Shown piece after piece: positions 1 to 8,766 of a DNA stretch of 64,000 nt. Under the pieces are notes generated by a model. It worked only from the letters and a program-made list of their open reading frames with translations, was not told the origin of the DNA and did not search any database. A program made the translations under genes and the position numbers. Origin of the DNA: Palaemon carinicauda (lineage: Eukaryota; Arthropoda; Malacostraca; Decapoda; Palaemonidae); the NCBI RefSeq assembly GCF_036898095.1, contig NC_090739.1, positions 67,532,178 through 67,596,177 on the forward strand. The letters run 5' to 3'. The first letter of the stretch is position 1. Each line of letters starts with the position of its first letter.

Positions 1-145
1 ATGCGAGGACCAGGATGCTGCTTCCCCAAGAGAGGGGAGAATGAAGAAAGAAGTAAGGGTCAGACATACTCTTTCATTCACGCAGACTAAGACCGGGTAA
101 CAACGCCCTCAACCTACTGCTACTTGTCCAAAAAGGAGCCTGAGG

Positions 146-2653
146 TTAGACCAGCTGTTGTGCAGCCACCACAGGGCCGATAGAGAACGTATCGAGGCTC
201 CTGTGGGTCACGTCTTGCAGGTAGTGGGCTGTGAAGGTCGTTTGACGCTTCCAGACCCCCGCTTGAAGTACCTGCGTCACAGAGAAGTTTCTCTTGAAGG
301 CCAGGGATGTAGCAATACCCCTGACATCGTGGGCCCGAGGGCGACGTGACGGAGGAGGGTCAGGATTCAGGGCATGGTGGATAACCCTTCGAATCCAAGC
401 TGAGATGGTGTTCCTGGTGACCCTCCTCTTTGTCCTGCCTGTGCTCACAAACAAAGCTCGCACATGAGGACGGACTGCAGCCGTTCTCTTCAAGTAGTAC
501 CTCAGACACCTCACTGGGCATAGTAGCAGCTGGTCTGGGTCATTTGTTACAGAACGGAGACTCGCGATCCTGAAAGAGTCGAACCGAGGATCCGGCACTC
601 CAGGATTCTGAGTCTTGGCCACAAACTCAGGGACGAACCTGAACGTTACCTCCCCCCATCCCCTTGAATGGGCGATGTCGTACGAGAGACCATGAAGTTC
701 ACTAACTCGCTTGGCCGAGGCCAAGGCGAGTAGGAAAGCCGTCTTCCAAGACAGGTGGCGATCGGAGGCCTGGCGTAATGGCTCGAAGGGAGGTCTCTTG
801 AGAGACCTGAGGACTCGAACCACGTTCCAAGGAGGGGGTCTCACTTCCGACTGGGGGCAGGTAAGCTCATAGCTACGTATGAGTAAAGAGAGTTCTAGCG
901 ACGAAGAAATATCCACGCCCTTCAATCTGAAGGCCAAGCTTAAGGCTGAGCGATAGCCTTTCACCGCCGAGACAGAAAGGCGCATTTCTTCTCGCAGATA
1001 CACAAGGAAGTCCGCTATTGCTGGAATAGTGGCATCGAGTGGAGAGATACCCCTTCCACGACACCAACCACAAAAGACTCTCCACTTCGCTTGGTAGACT
1101 CCCTCAGAGGACCTTTGCAGGTGCCGAGACATTCTCTCCGCAACCTGTTGCGAAAAGCCTCTCTCCGCGAGGAGACGCTGGATAGTCTCCAGGCGTGAAG
1201 CCGAAGCGAGGCTACGGCCCTGTGAGGGACACCGGAGTGGGGTTGTCTGAGAAGCTCGTGTCGTGGAGGAAGCTCCCTTGGGAGTTCCGTCAGGAGTTGC
1301 AGAAGGTCCGGAAACCATTCCGCGTGATGCCATAGCGGAGCTACTAGAGTCATGGAACAGTTGACCGATAGTCTGGTCCTGTTGAGCACCCTTCTCATCA
1401 GACAGAATGGTGGGAAGGCGTACACGTCGATATTGTCCCACCGTTGCTGGAAAGCATCTTGCCAGAGTGCCTTGGGGTCCGGGACTGGTGAGCAGTACAG
1501 GGGCAGCTTGAAGTTCAAGGCTGTCGCGAACAAGTCCACCGTCGGGGAACCCCACAAAGTCAGGACTTTGTTGGCTATCTGAGGATCCAAAGACCACTCG
1601 GTACTCACTATCTGCGAAGCCCTGCTCAGACTGTCGGCGAGCACATTCCTCTTGCCAGGAATGAAGCGAGCTGATAGTGTTATCGAGTGGGTTTCGGTCC
1701 ACCTCAGAGTCTCTACTGCAAGATGGGATAGCTGTTGCGAAAAAGTGCCTCCCTGCTTGTTGATATAAGCCACTACCGTGGTGTTGTCGCTCATCACCAC
1801 CACGGAGTGACCCGCCAGGGACCGTTGGAACTGCTGAAGAGCCAGAAAGACGGCCTTCAATTCTAGCAGGTTGATGTGTAGGCACTTTTCTGATTCTGAC
1901 CAAAGGCCTGAGGCCCTCTGGTTCAGAACGTGCGCCCCCCACCCTTCTTTTGACGCGTCCGAAAACAGAGTCAATTCCGGGGGGAGGACGAGAAGACTCA
2001 CTCCCTTCCGCAGGTTCTCGTCGGCCAGCCACCACCGCAAGTCCGTCTGTTCCAGAGACCCCATTGGGATCAGAATGTCCGGGGAATCGGATCTTTGATT
2101 CCACCGGGACTTGAGCCGCCATTGAAGGGATCTCATCCTGAGGCGGCTGTTTGGAACCAGACGGGCCAGGGGGGATAGGTGGCCTAAGAGACGCAACCAC
2201 GATTGGGCGGGAAGTTCTTTTCGCCTGAGGAAAGGCTCCGCCACCCTCTTCAGCCTTGCTATCCGGTCGTCTGATGGAAAGGCTTTGTGGAGATTGGTGT
2301 CTATTAGCATGCCTAGATAAAACAGTCGTTGGGACGGCTGCAGAGAGGACTTCTCGCGGTTTACCACGATCCCCAGATCCTGGCAAAGATCCAGAAGCCT
2401 GTCTCGGTGCCGAAGAAGGGTCGACTCCGAGTCTGCTAGGATCAGCCAATCGTCTAGGTAACGAAGGAGACGAATGCCGTTCCCGTGCGCCCAAGATGAA
2501 ATCAGGGTGAACACTCTGGTGAACACCTGAGGAGCTGTGAAACACAGCACCTTGAACTGGTAGATCTTGTTGTCTAGGCAGAATCTCAGGTACTTCCTGG
2601 AAGACGGATGGATTGGGATCTGGAAGTACGCGTCCTTTAGATCCAGTGTACAC
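146..2653 (-). CDS. DIRS A tyrosine recombinase frame (835 codons; domain in C-terminal half)
   Basis: This frame encodes the integrase of element A, which by family would integrate a circular DNA copy. The recombinase domain occupies roughly the last 380 residues (about 146-1290). It shows the catalytic Arg in 'SAKRVSELHG', the His-x-x-Arg box in 'AHDVRGIATS', and the nucleophile Tyr in 'FTAHYLQDV', so the R-H-R-Y set is complete. The upstream part of the frame overlaps the RT-RH ORF in the -1 register and reads as low-complexity basic/serine-rich sequence, so the true start is probably well inside it. Family recombinases are usually about 400-500 residues. No stop interrupts the domain. Confidence 0.85.
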   Translation of the reverse strand: MYTGSKGRVLPDPNPSVFQEVPEILPRQQDLPVQGAVFHSSSGVHQSVHPDFILGARERHSSPSLPRRLADPSRLGVDPSSAPRQASGSLPGSGDRGKPREVLSAAVPTTVLSRHANRHQSPQSLSIRRPDSKAEEGGGAFPQAKRTSRPIVVASLRPPIPPGPSGSKQPPQDEIPSMAAQVPVESKIRFPGHSDPNGVSGTDGLAVVAGRREPAEGSESSRPPPGIDSVFGRVKRRVGGARSEPEGLRPLVRIRKVPTHQPARIEGRLSGSSAVPTVPGGSLRGGDERQHHGSGLYQQAGRHFFATAIPSCSRDSEVDRNPLDNTISSLHSWQEECARRQSEQGFADSEYRVVFGSSDSQQSPDFVGFPDGGLVRDSLELQAAPVLLTSPGPQGTLARCFPATVGQYRRVRLPTILSDEKGAQQDQTIGQLFHDSSSSAMASRGMVSGPSATPDGTPKGASSTTRASQTTPLRCPSQGRSLASASRLETIQRLLAERGFSQQVAERMSRHLQRSSEGVYQAKWRVFCGWCRGRGISPLDATIPAIADFLVYLREEMRLSVSAVKGYRSALSLAFRLKGVDISSSLELSLLIRSYELTCPQSEVRPPPWNVVRVLRSLKRPPFEPLRQASDRHLSWKTAFLLALASAKRVSELHGLSYDIAHSRGWGEVTFRFVPEFVAKTQNPGVPDPRFDSFRIASLRSVTNDPDQLLLCPVRCLRYYLKRTAAVRPHVRALFVSTGRTKRRVTRNTISAWIRRVIHHALNPDPPPSRRPRAHDVRGIATSLAFKRNFSVTQVLQAGVWKRQTTFTAHYLQDVTHRSLDTFSIGPVVAAQQLV

Positions 2654-3060
2654 ATGAAGTCTTGTGGTCTCACCGCAAGTCTGATCGTGTCTGCTGTCTC
2701 CATGCTGAACCGGGTTTGTTTGACAAACCTTTCAGAGCTGAGAGATCGATGACGGGTCTCCAGCCTCCAGTAGCCTTCTTTACAAGAAAGAGTCGACTGA
2801 AGAAGCCTGGGGAGCCGTCCACGACCTCCTGGAGAGCACCCTTCTCGAACATGGTCTCGACTTCGGCCTGAAGGGCCAGCCCCTTTGCCGATCCCATGGC
2901 ATAGGAGCTCAACGACACTGGATTCGCTGTCAGAGGAGGTTGAGATGACGTGAACGGGACGCGATAACCTTGGCCGATCACTGAGACCGTCCAAGCATCG
3001 GCCCCGTGTTGCTGCCACCTGCGGACGCAACGCTGAAGGCATCCCCCCACAGGTGGACAC
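1015..3060 (-). CDS. DIRS A reverse transcriptase-RNase H-methyltransferase-like ORF
   Basis: This ORF copies element RNA into DNA. It contains the RT motif 'DLKDAYFQIPIHPSS', the active-site 'YLDDW', and an RNase H domain with 'LFSDASKEGWGAH', 'LLELKAVFLAL', 'MSDNTTVVAYINKQGG' and 'NVLADSLSR' (the D-E-D-D set). A DIRS-type methyltransferase-like segment follows ('TVDLFATALN', 'YAFPPF', 'LVAPLW'). The RT N-terminus, including the 'GGWRPVIDLSALKGL' fingers motif, lies in another frame (3638-2670), so a frameshift separates the halves. Compared with element D, three residues are missing between 'CF' and 'TAP' in the block before the active site. Its last 1.6 kb overlaps the recombinase frame. 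Confidence 0.85.
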   Translation of the reverse strand: MSTCGGMPSALRPQVAATRGRCLDGLSDRPRLSRPVHVISTSSDSESSVVELLCHGIGKGAGPSGRSRDHVREGCSPGGRGRLPRLLQSTLSCKEGYWRLETRHRSLSSERFVKQTRFSMETADTIRLAVRPQDFMCTLDLKDAYFQIPIHPSSRKYLRFCLDNKIYQFKVLCFTAPQVFTRVFTLISSWAHGNGIRLLRYLDDWLILADSESTLLRHRDRLLDLCQDLGIVVNREKSSLQPSQRLFYLGMLIDTNLHKAFPSDDRIARLKRVAEPFLRRKELPAQSWLRLLGHLSPLARLVPNSRLRMRSLQWRLKSRWNQRSDSPDILIPMGSLEQTDLRWWLADENLRKGVSLLVLPPELTLFSDASKEGWGAHVLNQRASGLWSESEKCLHINLLELKAVFLALQQFQRSLAGHSVVVMSDNTTVVAYINKQGGTFSQQLSHLAVETLRWTETHSITLSARFIPGKRNVLADSLSRASQIVSTEWSLDPQIANKVLTLWGSPTVDLFATALNFKLPLYCSPVPDPKALWQDAFQQRWDNIDVYAFPPFCLMRRVLNRTRLSVNCSMTLVAPLWHHAEWFPDLLQLLTELPRELPPRHELLRQPHSGVPHRAVASLRLHAWRLSSVSSRREAFRNRLRRECLGTCKGPLRESTKRSGESFVVGVVEGVSLHSMPLFQQ

Positions 3061-3638
3061 GCAGGGGGACTGCCACCCCTAGGGCTTGCGGCCGCGGCCG
3101 CCGCCCCTAGGAGTCTTGCCTCCCCTGGAGGACTTACCGCCCCTCTTGACCTTGGCTGGAAAGGGCTGGGGCTTAGACACCACTTTCTTAGCTGCCGGTG
3201 CCTGTTTGGGAGCCTTAAGAGGCTGTTGCTGCTGTTGTGCAGGGTGCTGCTGTTGTGCAGGGCTGGAGGCTTATAGGGCCGAGTTGTAAGGGCCCTGTGG
3301 AGGAGGGAGTCCGTGCTGGATTTCCTCCACCTCTCAGCCGTTCGCTCCAAGTCTTGAGGCTCAAACAGGCTCTCCCCCAGAAGGGAAGCATGTCGGAGCC
3401 TACACACATCTACGGCGGGGACCTTCGGATGGAATCTCTCGGACACAGCATCGCGACGCTTCAACACCGAGTTGGCCCACAGGGTGGTAACCTGGTGCGC
3501 CAAAAACTCGATGGAGCGGGTGCCCGAGAGCAAGAAGGTCTCTAGGGCCTTCCTATTGGTCTCCTTGGACAAGTCCTCCGATCGCAATAGGAAGCCCAGA
3601 GATCCTAGCCAGAAGTCCAGCCACGAAGTGGCCTGCAT
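2670..3638 (-). pseudogene. DIRS A RT N-terminal segment, frameshifted
   Basis: This frame carries the beginning of the reverse transcriptase ('VETMFEKGALQEV', 'FFSRLFLVKKATGGWRPVIDLSALKGL') preceded by ORF1-like C-terminal sequence and a glycine/proline-rich linker around 3060-3300. It then leaves frame and the enzyme continues in the 3060-1015 frame. Either this copy took a single-base indel around 2750-2850, or translation of the element involves a shift here. Because D encodes the same region in one continuous frame, I infer damage. The adjoining CTGCTG-rich stretch at 3220-3265 encodes a short Gln/Ala-rich tract. Confidence 0.7.
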
Positions 3639-3641
3639 GGC

Positions 3642-6600
3642 TCACTTAGCGACCTTCTCGTGGTTAAGGATCTCTGCCGCCGAGAACGACACCTGCCGGG
3701 CAGAGAGTTTCTCCAGGGGAACTCCCTTCGCCAGCTCCTCCACAGAGTGATGGAGAGGGAGAGCGAGGTTGTGCTCACCCAGGATCTCGAAATACCTCCT
3801 CTGCTGAAGGCGAGGAGGAGGGATAAGCTTGTTCCCGGCAGTGGAACGACTGGAGGAGGCAAGAAGTGCGAGCTGAGCGTTGGCCCTAGCTCTGGCACTC
3901 TTCAGCCCCCGAAACCAGGGCAGAGCTGCACTGGTCTTAGGGGCCTTCCGAACGTCAAACACTTCATCCAGAATCGTGTCTTTGCCTTCACGGGGGGCGA
4001 TGACTGGATCCGTAAGTCTGTTAAGTGTCCTTATCAGGCTTAGGACCTGCCAGAAGGCATGTTCGGACTCTTGCTGTTCTCCTCCCTGCGGGCTGGCAGC
4101 TAAGTCTCCTGCCCCAGGAATCTCTTCCTGGGGTGATACGTGGACATTCCCCTGGGTAGTCGTGGGTTCCTGACGAATCCTTGCAGAGGATTTAGGGACG
4201 GTCTTGGAATCCTTGGGTTCCCTCCTGGGAGGGATACAGGATCCCAACAATGAGGTTCGAGGGGCCCCTTCCTCACGAGACGATTCTCCTGCCTGAAGCG
4301 AAGTCTCCCCCCCTGGTGCCGAGGGGAAGACTACCGCCCCACTGGACTCACCTGAGGACGGAAAGGCCTCGTCCACGGGAGAAGGAGAGAGTACTTGTGC
4401 AGGAGAAGGGACCTTTGAGACCGACCTCTTGGGAACCAACTTCGCCCTAGGGGAAGTCACCACGAAGTCCACTCCTCTCTTTCTCTTCAGCGTAGGAGAG
4501 ACAGCCGCTGGTTTGTCACCCTGGCCGGCGAGTGCTGGTTTCATAGTGCCAGCGGACCAAACCAAGTCTGCTGCTCCAAGGACACAGAGTCCGAAATCCT
4601 CGCTAAAGAGAAAGGGATCGGGCGATCCTTTGGAGTGGACACGACGGTACCTGCCTGAAAAGAAGGTGGGGAAGAATGCTGTACTGACCTGTCTTCGTCC
4701 TGCACTACCAACCTGTGCTTGGATGGAGGTGATCCCGAGTGCCGTCTAGGAGCACGCGTCCCTGCTGCTACCACCGGCTGTGGAATTCGCCGCGAACGAT
4801 GGTCGCGCGAGGGCGAATGGTCGCGCGGGAGTGCGGGCGAGCGATCGCGCCAACGCGCAGGTGGATGATCGCGTGGGCGCGCAGGCGAGCGGTCGCGCGG
4901 GCGCGCAGGCGAGCGGTCGCGTGGGCGCGCAGGCGAGTGGGCGCGAGGGTGGGCAGGTAAATGAACACGTGTCCGAGGCGACGAACGCAAGCGTTGGCGC
5001 GACGGCGAGGGATCGTGCTGCCGCGTAGGTGAGGAAGATCGCTGGCGATGTAGATCCACAGGCGATCGATGACGAGCTGGTGAATGCAGTCGCTCAAGTT
5101 GGCGATGGCGCGATGTGGTATGTCGACGCACTGGTGTGCGATGGTGAGCAGCATGCGCAGGTGAATGACCGCGTAATGGTAAGCGATGGCGAGCAGCATG
5201 CGCAGGTGAATGATCGCGTGATAGGGTGCGATGGTGATCAGCATCCGCAGGAGGGCGATCGTTCAGGGTTGTGCGATGAGGAGCAGCATGCGTAAGCGGG
5301 CGATCGTTCAGGGTTGTGCGATGGCGAGCAGCATGCGCAGGTGAATGATCGCGTGATGGGGTGCGATGGTGATCAGCATCCGCAGGAGGGCGATCGTTCA
5401 GGGTTGTGCGATGAGGAGCAGCATGCGTAAGCGGGCGATCGTGCAGGGTCGTGCGATGGCGAGCAGCATGCGCAGGAGGGCGATCGTGCAATGGCGAGCG
5501 GCATGTGCAGGCGGGCGATCGCGCGATGGTGAGCTAGAAGCTGGCGAACCATGTTCCTGCAGGAGCGTTGGCGAACGTCGGCGCGTTAGTTGTCGCTGTT
5601 GAATAGGCGATACTAAGATCGCCTGTGCGCGCTGGCAAGCAGGTGAACGCTGGCGAGGAGGTAATCGCTGGCGCGTAGGTGATCGCTGGCGAGCTGGTGA
5701 TCGCTGGCGAGCAGAAGGTCGACGCGTGTCCTGTGAGAGGACAGATGGTGCGGCGCGTTCACGAGCAGGAACGGGAAGATCGCTGGCGCGTTGGCGAACA
5801 TGTGTTTCTGACACACGCGCAGCACGATGTTGCGTAGCCACAGGATCAGGCAGATGGTGAGCAGGGAGTTCAGCAGGAACTAAAGGGTGGTCAGAGACCG
5901 CAGGGCGATGGTCCTCAAATGAGCGCTGACGCTCGGAAGAGAGCTGACGAGCAGGAGAGCGCTGGCGAGGGGGGCGAACATCAGGAGAGAGCCGACGAGC
6001 AGGTGAGCGTCGGCGAGCAGGAGATCGTCGACGAGCAGGAGAGCGCTGGCGAACAGGTGAGCGCTGGCGAGCAGGAGAGCGCTGGCGAGCAGGAGAGCGC
6101 TTGTGCGCTAGCACTGCTCGCGTAATGGAAGAATCCCTTAGCCCCGAAGGGACCGTTGCCCGTCGGGTGACGAGTTCTCCAGAAGGCGAAGATCCGGCAG
6201 GAGATGGTGAGCGGTCTGCAGAGAGGTTCAAGAAGGGCGGAGCAGTAGGTTGAGGCTGACGAGGAGAGTCCCCCCCGGAGGACGAAGACCCAAAAAGGCG
6301 TCTCTTAGTCCCTCTGTAAGGGGAAGGGAGGCCCTTGTGGCATAGAGGGCGGTGAGCCTTACGGCGGAGGCGGCCTCGGGGAAGATCGTCGGGACCATCG
6401 GTCCTCCGAAGGGGAGTCTCCGTCAAAACACTTCCCTCAGAAGGAAGCTGAGCAGCAGTCGAGACCGAAGGACTCACTTCCCCCTTCGAAGGATGTACGG
6501 AAGGAGGAGGAGAGCCTTGAGCACCATCACCAGCAACAGCACCTGCGGCGGAAGGCCCAGCCACGTCGGAGGCCTCTGTCACCACGACGTCGACAATAGA

Positions 6601-7161
6601 CAGAGGGTCTACCTCTGCTACCACCGGCGACTGCTTAACAGCGGCCCCCAACGAGACAAGGTCAATAAGAGCGACCCTGGAGGGCAAGCCCTTAAGCCCC
6701 AGGGACGACCAAATCTGTAAAAGATCATCACTGGATAAGGCATTATTAATAACCTCCCCCGGAGGAGGAGGGGGAACCGCCTCGCTATGGGAGACGACGC
6801 CCTCTCCCCCCACCGAAGGTAGGGAAACAGAACAAAGGCCTGCGCTCCCACTCGGACGACTCTCCTTAGGAGGCGGCCGAGGGGGAGCTTCGGAGGAGGT
6901 TTGGGCGGCGGAAGAAGAGTCCCGAGAACCTTTCTCCTTCAAGGCTAACCCCGGAGGAGAACGGTCTCTCTTGGACTTCTTCTTACGCCGACGGCCAAAC
7001 CTCTCCCACTGGGAGGCAGACCACTCCCTGCACTCACAGCACATGTTATCCTGGTCACACCGTCGGCCCCAACATTGAGGGCAGAGGGTGTGTGGATCCG
7101 TATTAACGTCCGACATGAAAGTCCCACAAGGACGGCCGGCAACTCCAGGGCATGTACGCAT
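3642..7161 (-). pseudogene. DIRS A ORF1 (gag-like) in three overlapping frames, with RS-rich repeat domain
   Basis: This is presumed to be the nucleocapsid-like protein of the element. The start region (Met at 7161, or an inner Met near 7116) has a Cys/His cluster 'HTLCPQCWGRRC' plus 'CCEC', matching in layout the zinc cluster at the start of ORF1 in D. A basic KKKSKRDRSP tract follows, then acidic/proline-rich sequence, then arrays of 'SPARQR' and 'SPARRR' units. Coding passes from 7161-5398 to 5491-4541 to 4565-3642 through two frame changes inside or next to the repeats, so repeat slippage is a likely cause. The last part shares the 'WLDF'/'LAHQVTTLW' type region preceding RT. I would not call the product functional without RNA evidence. 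Confidence 0.72.
4780..6125 (-). repeat. Coding minisatellite in DIRS A ORF1 (RS/RD/RH repeats)
   Basis: Two repeat scales are visible. At 5990-6110 an 18-base unit repeats, seen on the plus strand as GCTGGCGAGCAGGAGAGC, and encodes SPARQR-type hexapeptides on the minus strand. At about 5242-5510 a longer unit of about 135 bases (45 codons) recurs; the plus-strand word CATCCGCAGGAGGGCGATCG starts at 5242 and again at 5377. A third zone, 4800-4960, repeats a unit encoding SPARPRDR. Unit lengths are multiples of three, which fits selection for, or tolerance of, coding length change. Confidence 0.85.
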
Positions 7162-7289
7162 AGTAAAGAAAATAACTGAAGGTCAACTTCCAACCAACAC
7201 ACACGCTGAAAAGAAAAAGCAGAAAATTAAAGGCTGTCACGAAGGCGATGAGCAGACACGTCTGATCACCGCCGAGCCAAAAGTGAAGT

Positions 7290-7480
7290 GAAGCAAGTCA
7301 CCGGTGTGTGGAGGGGGGAGGGGTAGCAAGCTACCCTTCCCCACCCCCCGCTAACTAGCGCGGGGGTAATTAACCCTCGTTAAAAACTATTGGCTCGTCA
7401 TTTCAGCTGCGCTAAAAGTAATACCCTTTGTAAATAGCGTGGTTTGTATTTCGGTTACGGAACAACTTAAAATTTGTGAT
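7290..7480 (-). repeat. 5' terminal repeat region of DIRS A
   Basis: The region between the ORF1 start and POC1 intron sequence has alternating G-rich and C-rich runs at 7309-7366 able to pair with each other, then a segment ending near 7480 in AACTTAAAATTTG. A similar C-rich then G-rich layout occurs in inverse order at the left end of element E (46150-46215), as expected for terminal repeats of related elements. The partner repeat of A is outside the window, so the exact boundary is not proven. Confidence 0.6.
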
Positions 7481-7752
7481 ATTTTATTAAAAATTCATAT
7501 GCATAAATGAGAAAAATATTATAACAATTGGATGTAAAACTATGGACAATGGTACTAAAGGAAGTAGAAATATATGGGTGTAGAATAACACCTCTAAGGG
7601 TAAAAACAGAAAATTTATGATAATGCATGAGATTGCAACTGGGATAAGTTATTTCTGCTGTATAATATGTAAGTTGTTGTAATGTGTAATAAAGTTCCTA
7701 AATATATCAAATTAGTGATATGTGCAAACTGTAAAAGTAAATGCAACCATAC

Positions 7753-7950
7753 CTGATGCCTATTACTACTTGGCAGTTGATGAGCTTGACTACCATTGTG
7801 TGTTCCAATGACAGCTACATCATCATCTGAATCTTCTTCTCTTGGTACCGATACAGTTATGTCATGAGGCTTATGATAACGAGAGTCATCTGTAACTGAC
7901 AAGGTTTCACATAACTCCGGGGCTTCAATATTAGTTTTATACACCATTAC
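7753..7950 (-). CDS. POC1: POC1 exon: end of WD repeat 7 and start of linker
   Basis: This 198-base exon (66 codons, phase 0 at both ends) is bounded by an acceptor ending in TTTATTACAG and a donor GTATGG. It begins 'VMVYKTN', which matches the 'QVMVWK' end of the seventh POC1 blade, and continues into an acidic, Ser-rich linker ('PREEDSDDD') that in POC1 joins the WD40 propeller to the C-terminal coiled coil. The coiled-coil exon is not seen in the 7.7 kb to its left, which DIRS A fills, so it must lie outside the window. The Trp of the last blade is Tyr here, a conservative change. Confidence 0.88.
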
Positions 7951-8180
7951 CTGTAATAAATTAGAGAGAAGTCTGTCATAATAACAAAATGGAATCATCA
8001 CTAACCATCGTATTTATCAATATCAATGGAAAAAATCAATAATGACCAAATGATCATTCAAAGATTTATTTAGAGCATTAGTAAGTATTGTCTCGAGGCT
8101 ACAGTGAAACTAAAACATACTACAGTTGAATTAATTCCGTTATTTAAAATACTATTATACCAGCCTCAAACTAAACTTAC

Positions 8181-8341
8181 CTGTTTGTCATTGCCTCCAG
8201 ATGCAAAATACTCTCCATTTGTAGCAAAGTCACAGGAGGGAACCGCACCCTGATGACCATGCAACGTATAAATTGGGCGACCTTCTAATAAATCTAATAA
8301 TTTCAGAGTTCCATCTGCAGAGCTTGTTAACAGGATATGAC
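8181..8341 (-). CDS. POC1: POC1 exon: WD repeats 6-7
   Basis: This exon is 161 bases, entered in phase 1 and left in phase 0. The acceptor is TTTTGATTCTAG and the donor GTAAGT. It encodes 54 residues including '[18 protein letters not shown]', 'TLHGHQG' and '[12 protein letters not shown]', which are diagnostic of the POC1 family rather than of WD40 proteins in general. POC1 is a conserved centriole/basal body protein that stabilises the triplet microtubules and is needed for centriole duplication and cilium formation. The intron to the next exon downstream is only 229 bases, whereas the intron upstream of this exon is about 26.6 kb and contains both Tigger copies and DIRS B and C. Confidence 0.93.
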
Positions 8342-8681
8342 CTAGAATCAAAATTAAGTTTATAATAAAAATATTTCCACAAACTCTTCAGTACAACCAA
8401 ATACAGCCCTAATCAGCAGTTCAAGTGAAAACAAATGGATATATATCCCTATGATTTGTAGATAGCACCTCCAACCTGCCAGTAGGTAGTAGCTATCCTG
8501 ATAATTTTAGAGGTGATATGATAAAGCATTATGTATACAACTGATAGGTTTGTATGTAAGATATTGTTATTACAAACCCATCAATCCCATACTGTTATTA
8601 TTATCATTAAAGGGATGGAGATTTATCACCCCAATGTGTCAAACTTGACTCCTACAGTGCTGGCACAAATAAAGTTAGGAG

Positions 8682-8683
<2 letters not shown>

Positions 8684-8766
<83 letters not shown>
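8684..8766. repeat. (TA)n followed by (CA)n microsatellite
   Basis: This is about 70 bases of pure TA dinucleotides followed by a short CA run, lying in the large POC1 intron. It directly abuts the putative left terminal repeat of Tigger copy 1, whose family inserts at TA. Confidence 0.95.

Larger units (their letters stand above)
1..7480 (-). mobile_element. DIRS-like retrotransposon A (3' end outside window)
   Basis: This is a tyrosine-recombinase retrotransposon read on the minus strand. Its order is ORF1 (7161 down to about 3640), RT-RNase H-methyltransferase-like region (3638-1015) and recombinase frame (ending at 146). The 5' terminal region (about 7290-7480) is rich in G/C runs and ends near an AACTTAAAATTTG sequence that resembles the joined-end region of element E. 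The 3' terminal repeat and internal complementary region should lie left of base 1. ORF1 and the RT N-terminus are spread over several frames, so this copy is damaged, although the RT-RH and recombinase frames are long and open. E is its closest relative in the window. The outer boundary is approximate. Confidence 0.88.

Noticed and set aside
3170..3300. CTG repeat as a triplet-expansion locus
   Set aside because: There are only a few imperfect units within DIRS A coding sequence.
5140..5530. Regular repeats that could suggest a CRISPR-like array
   Set aside because: The repeats are contiguous coding minisatellite units without unique spacers, in a eukaryotic transposon.
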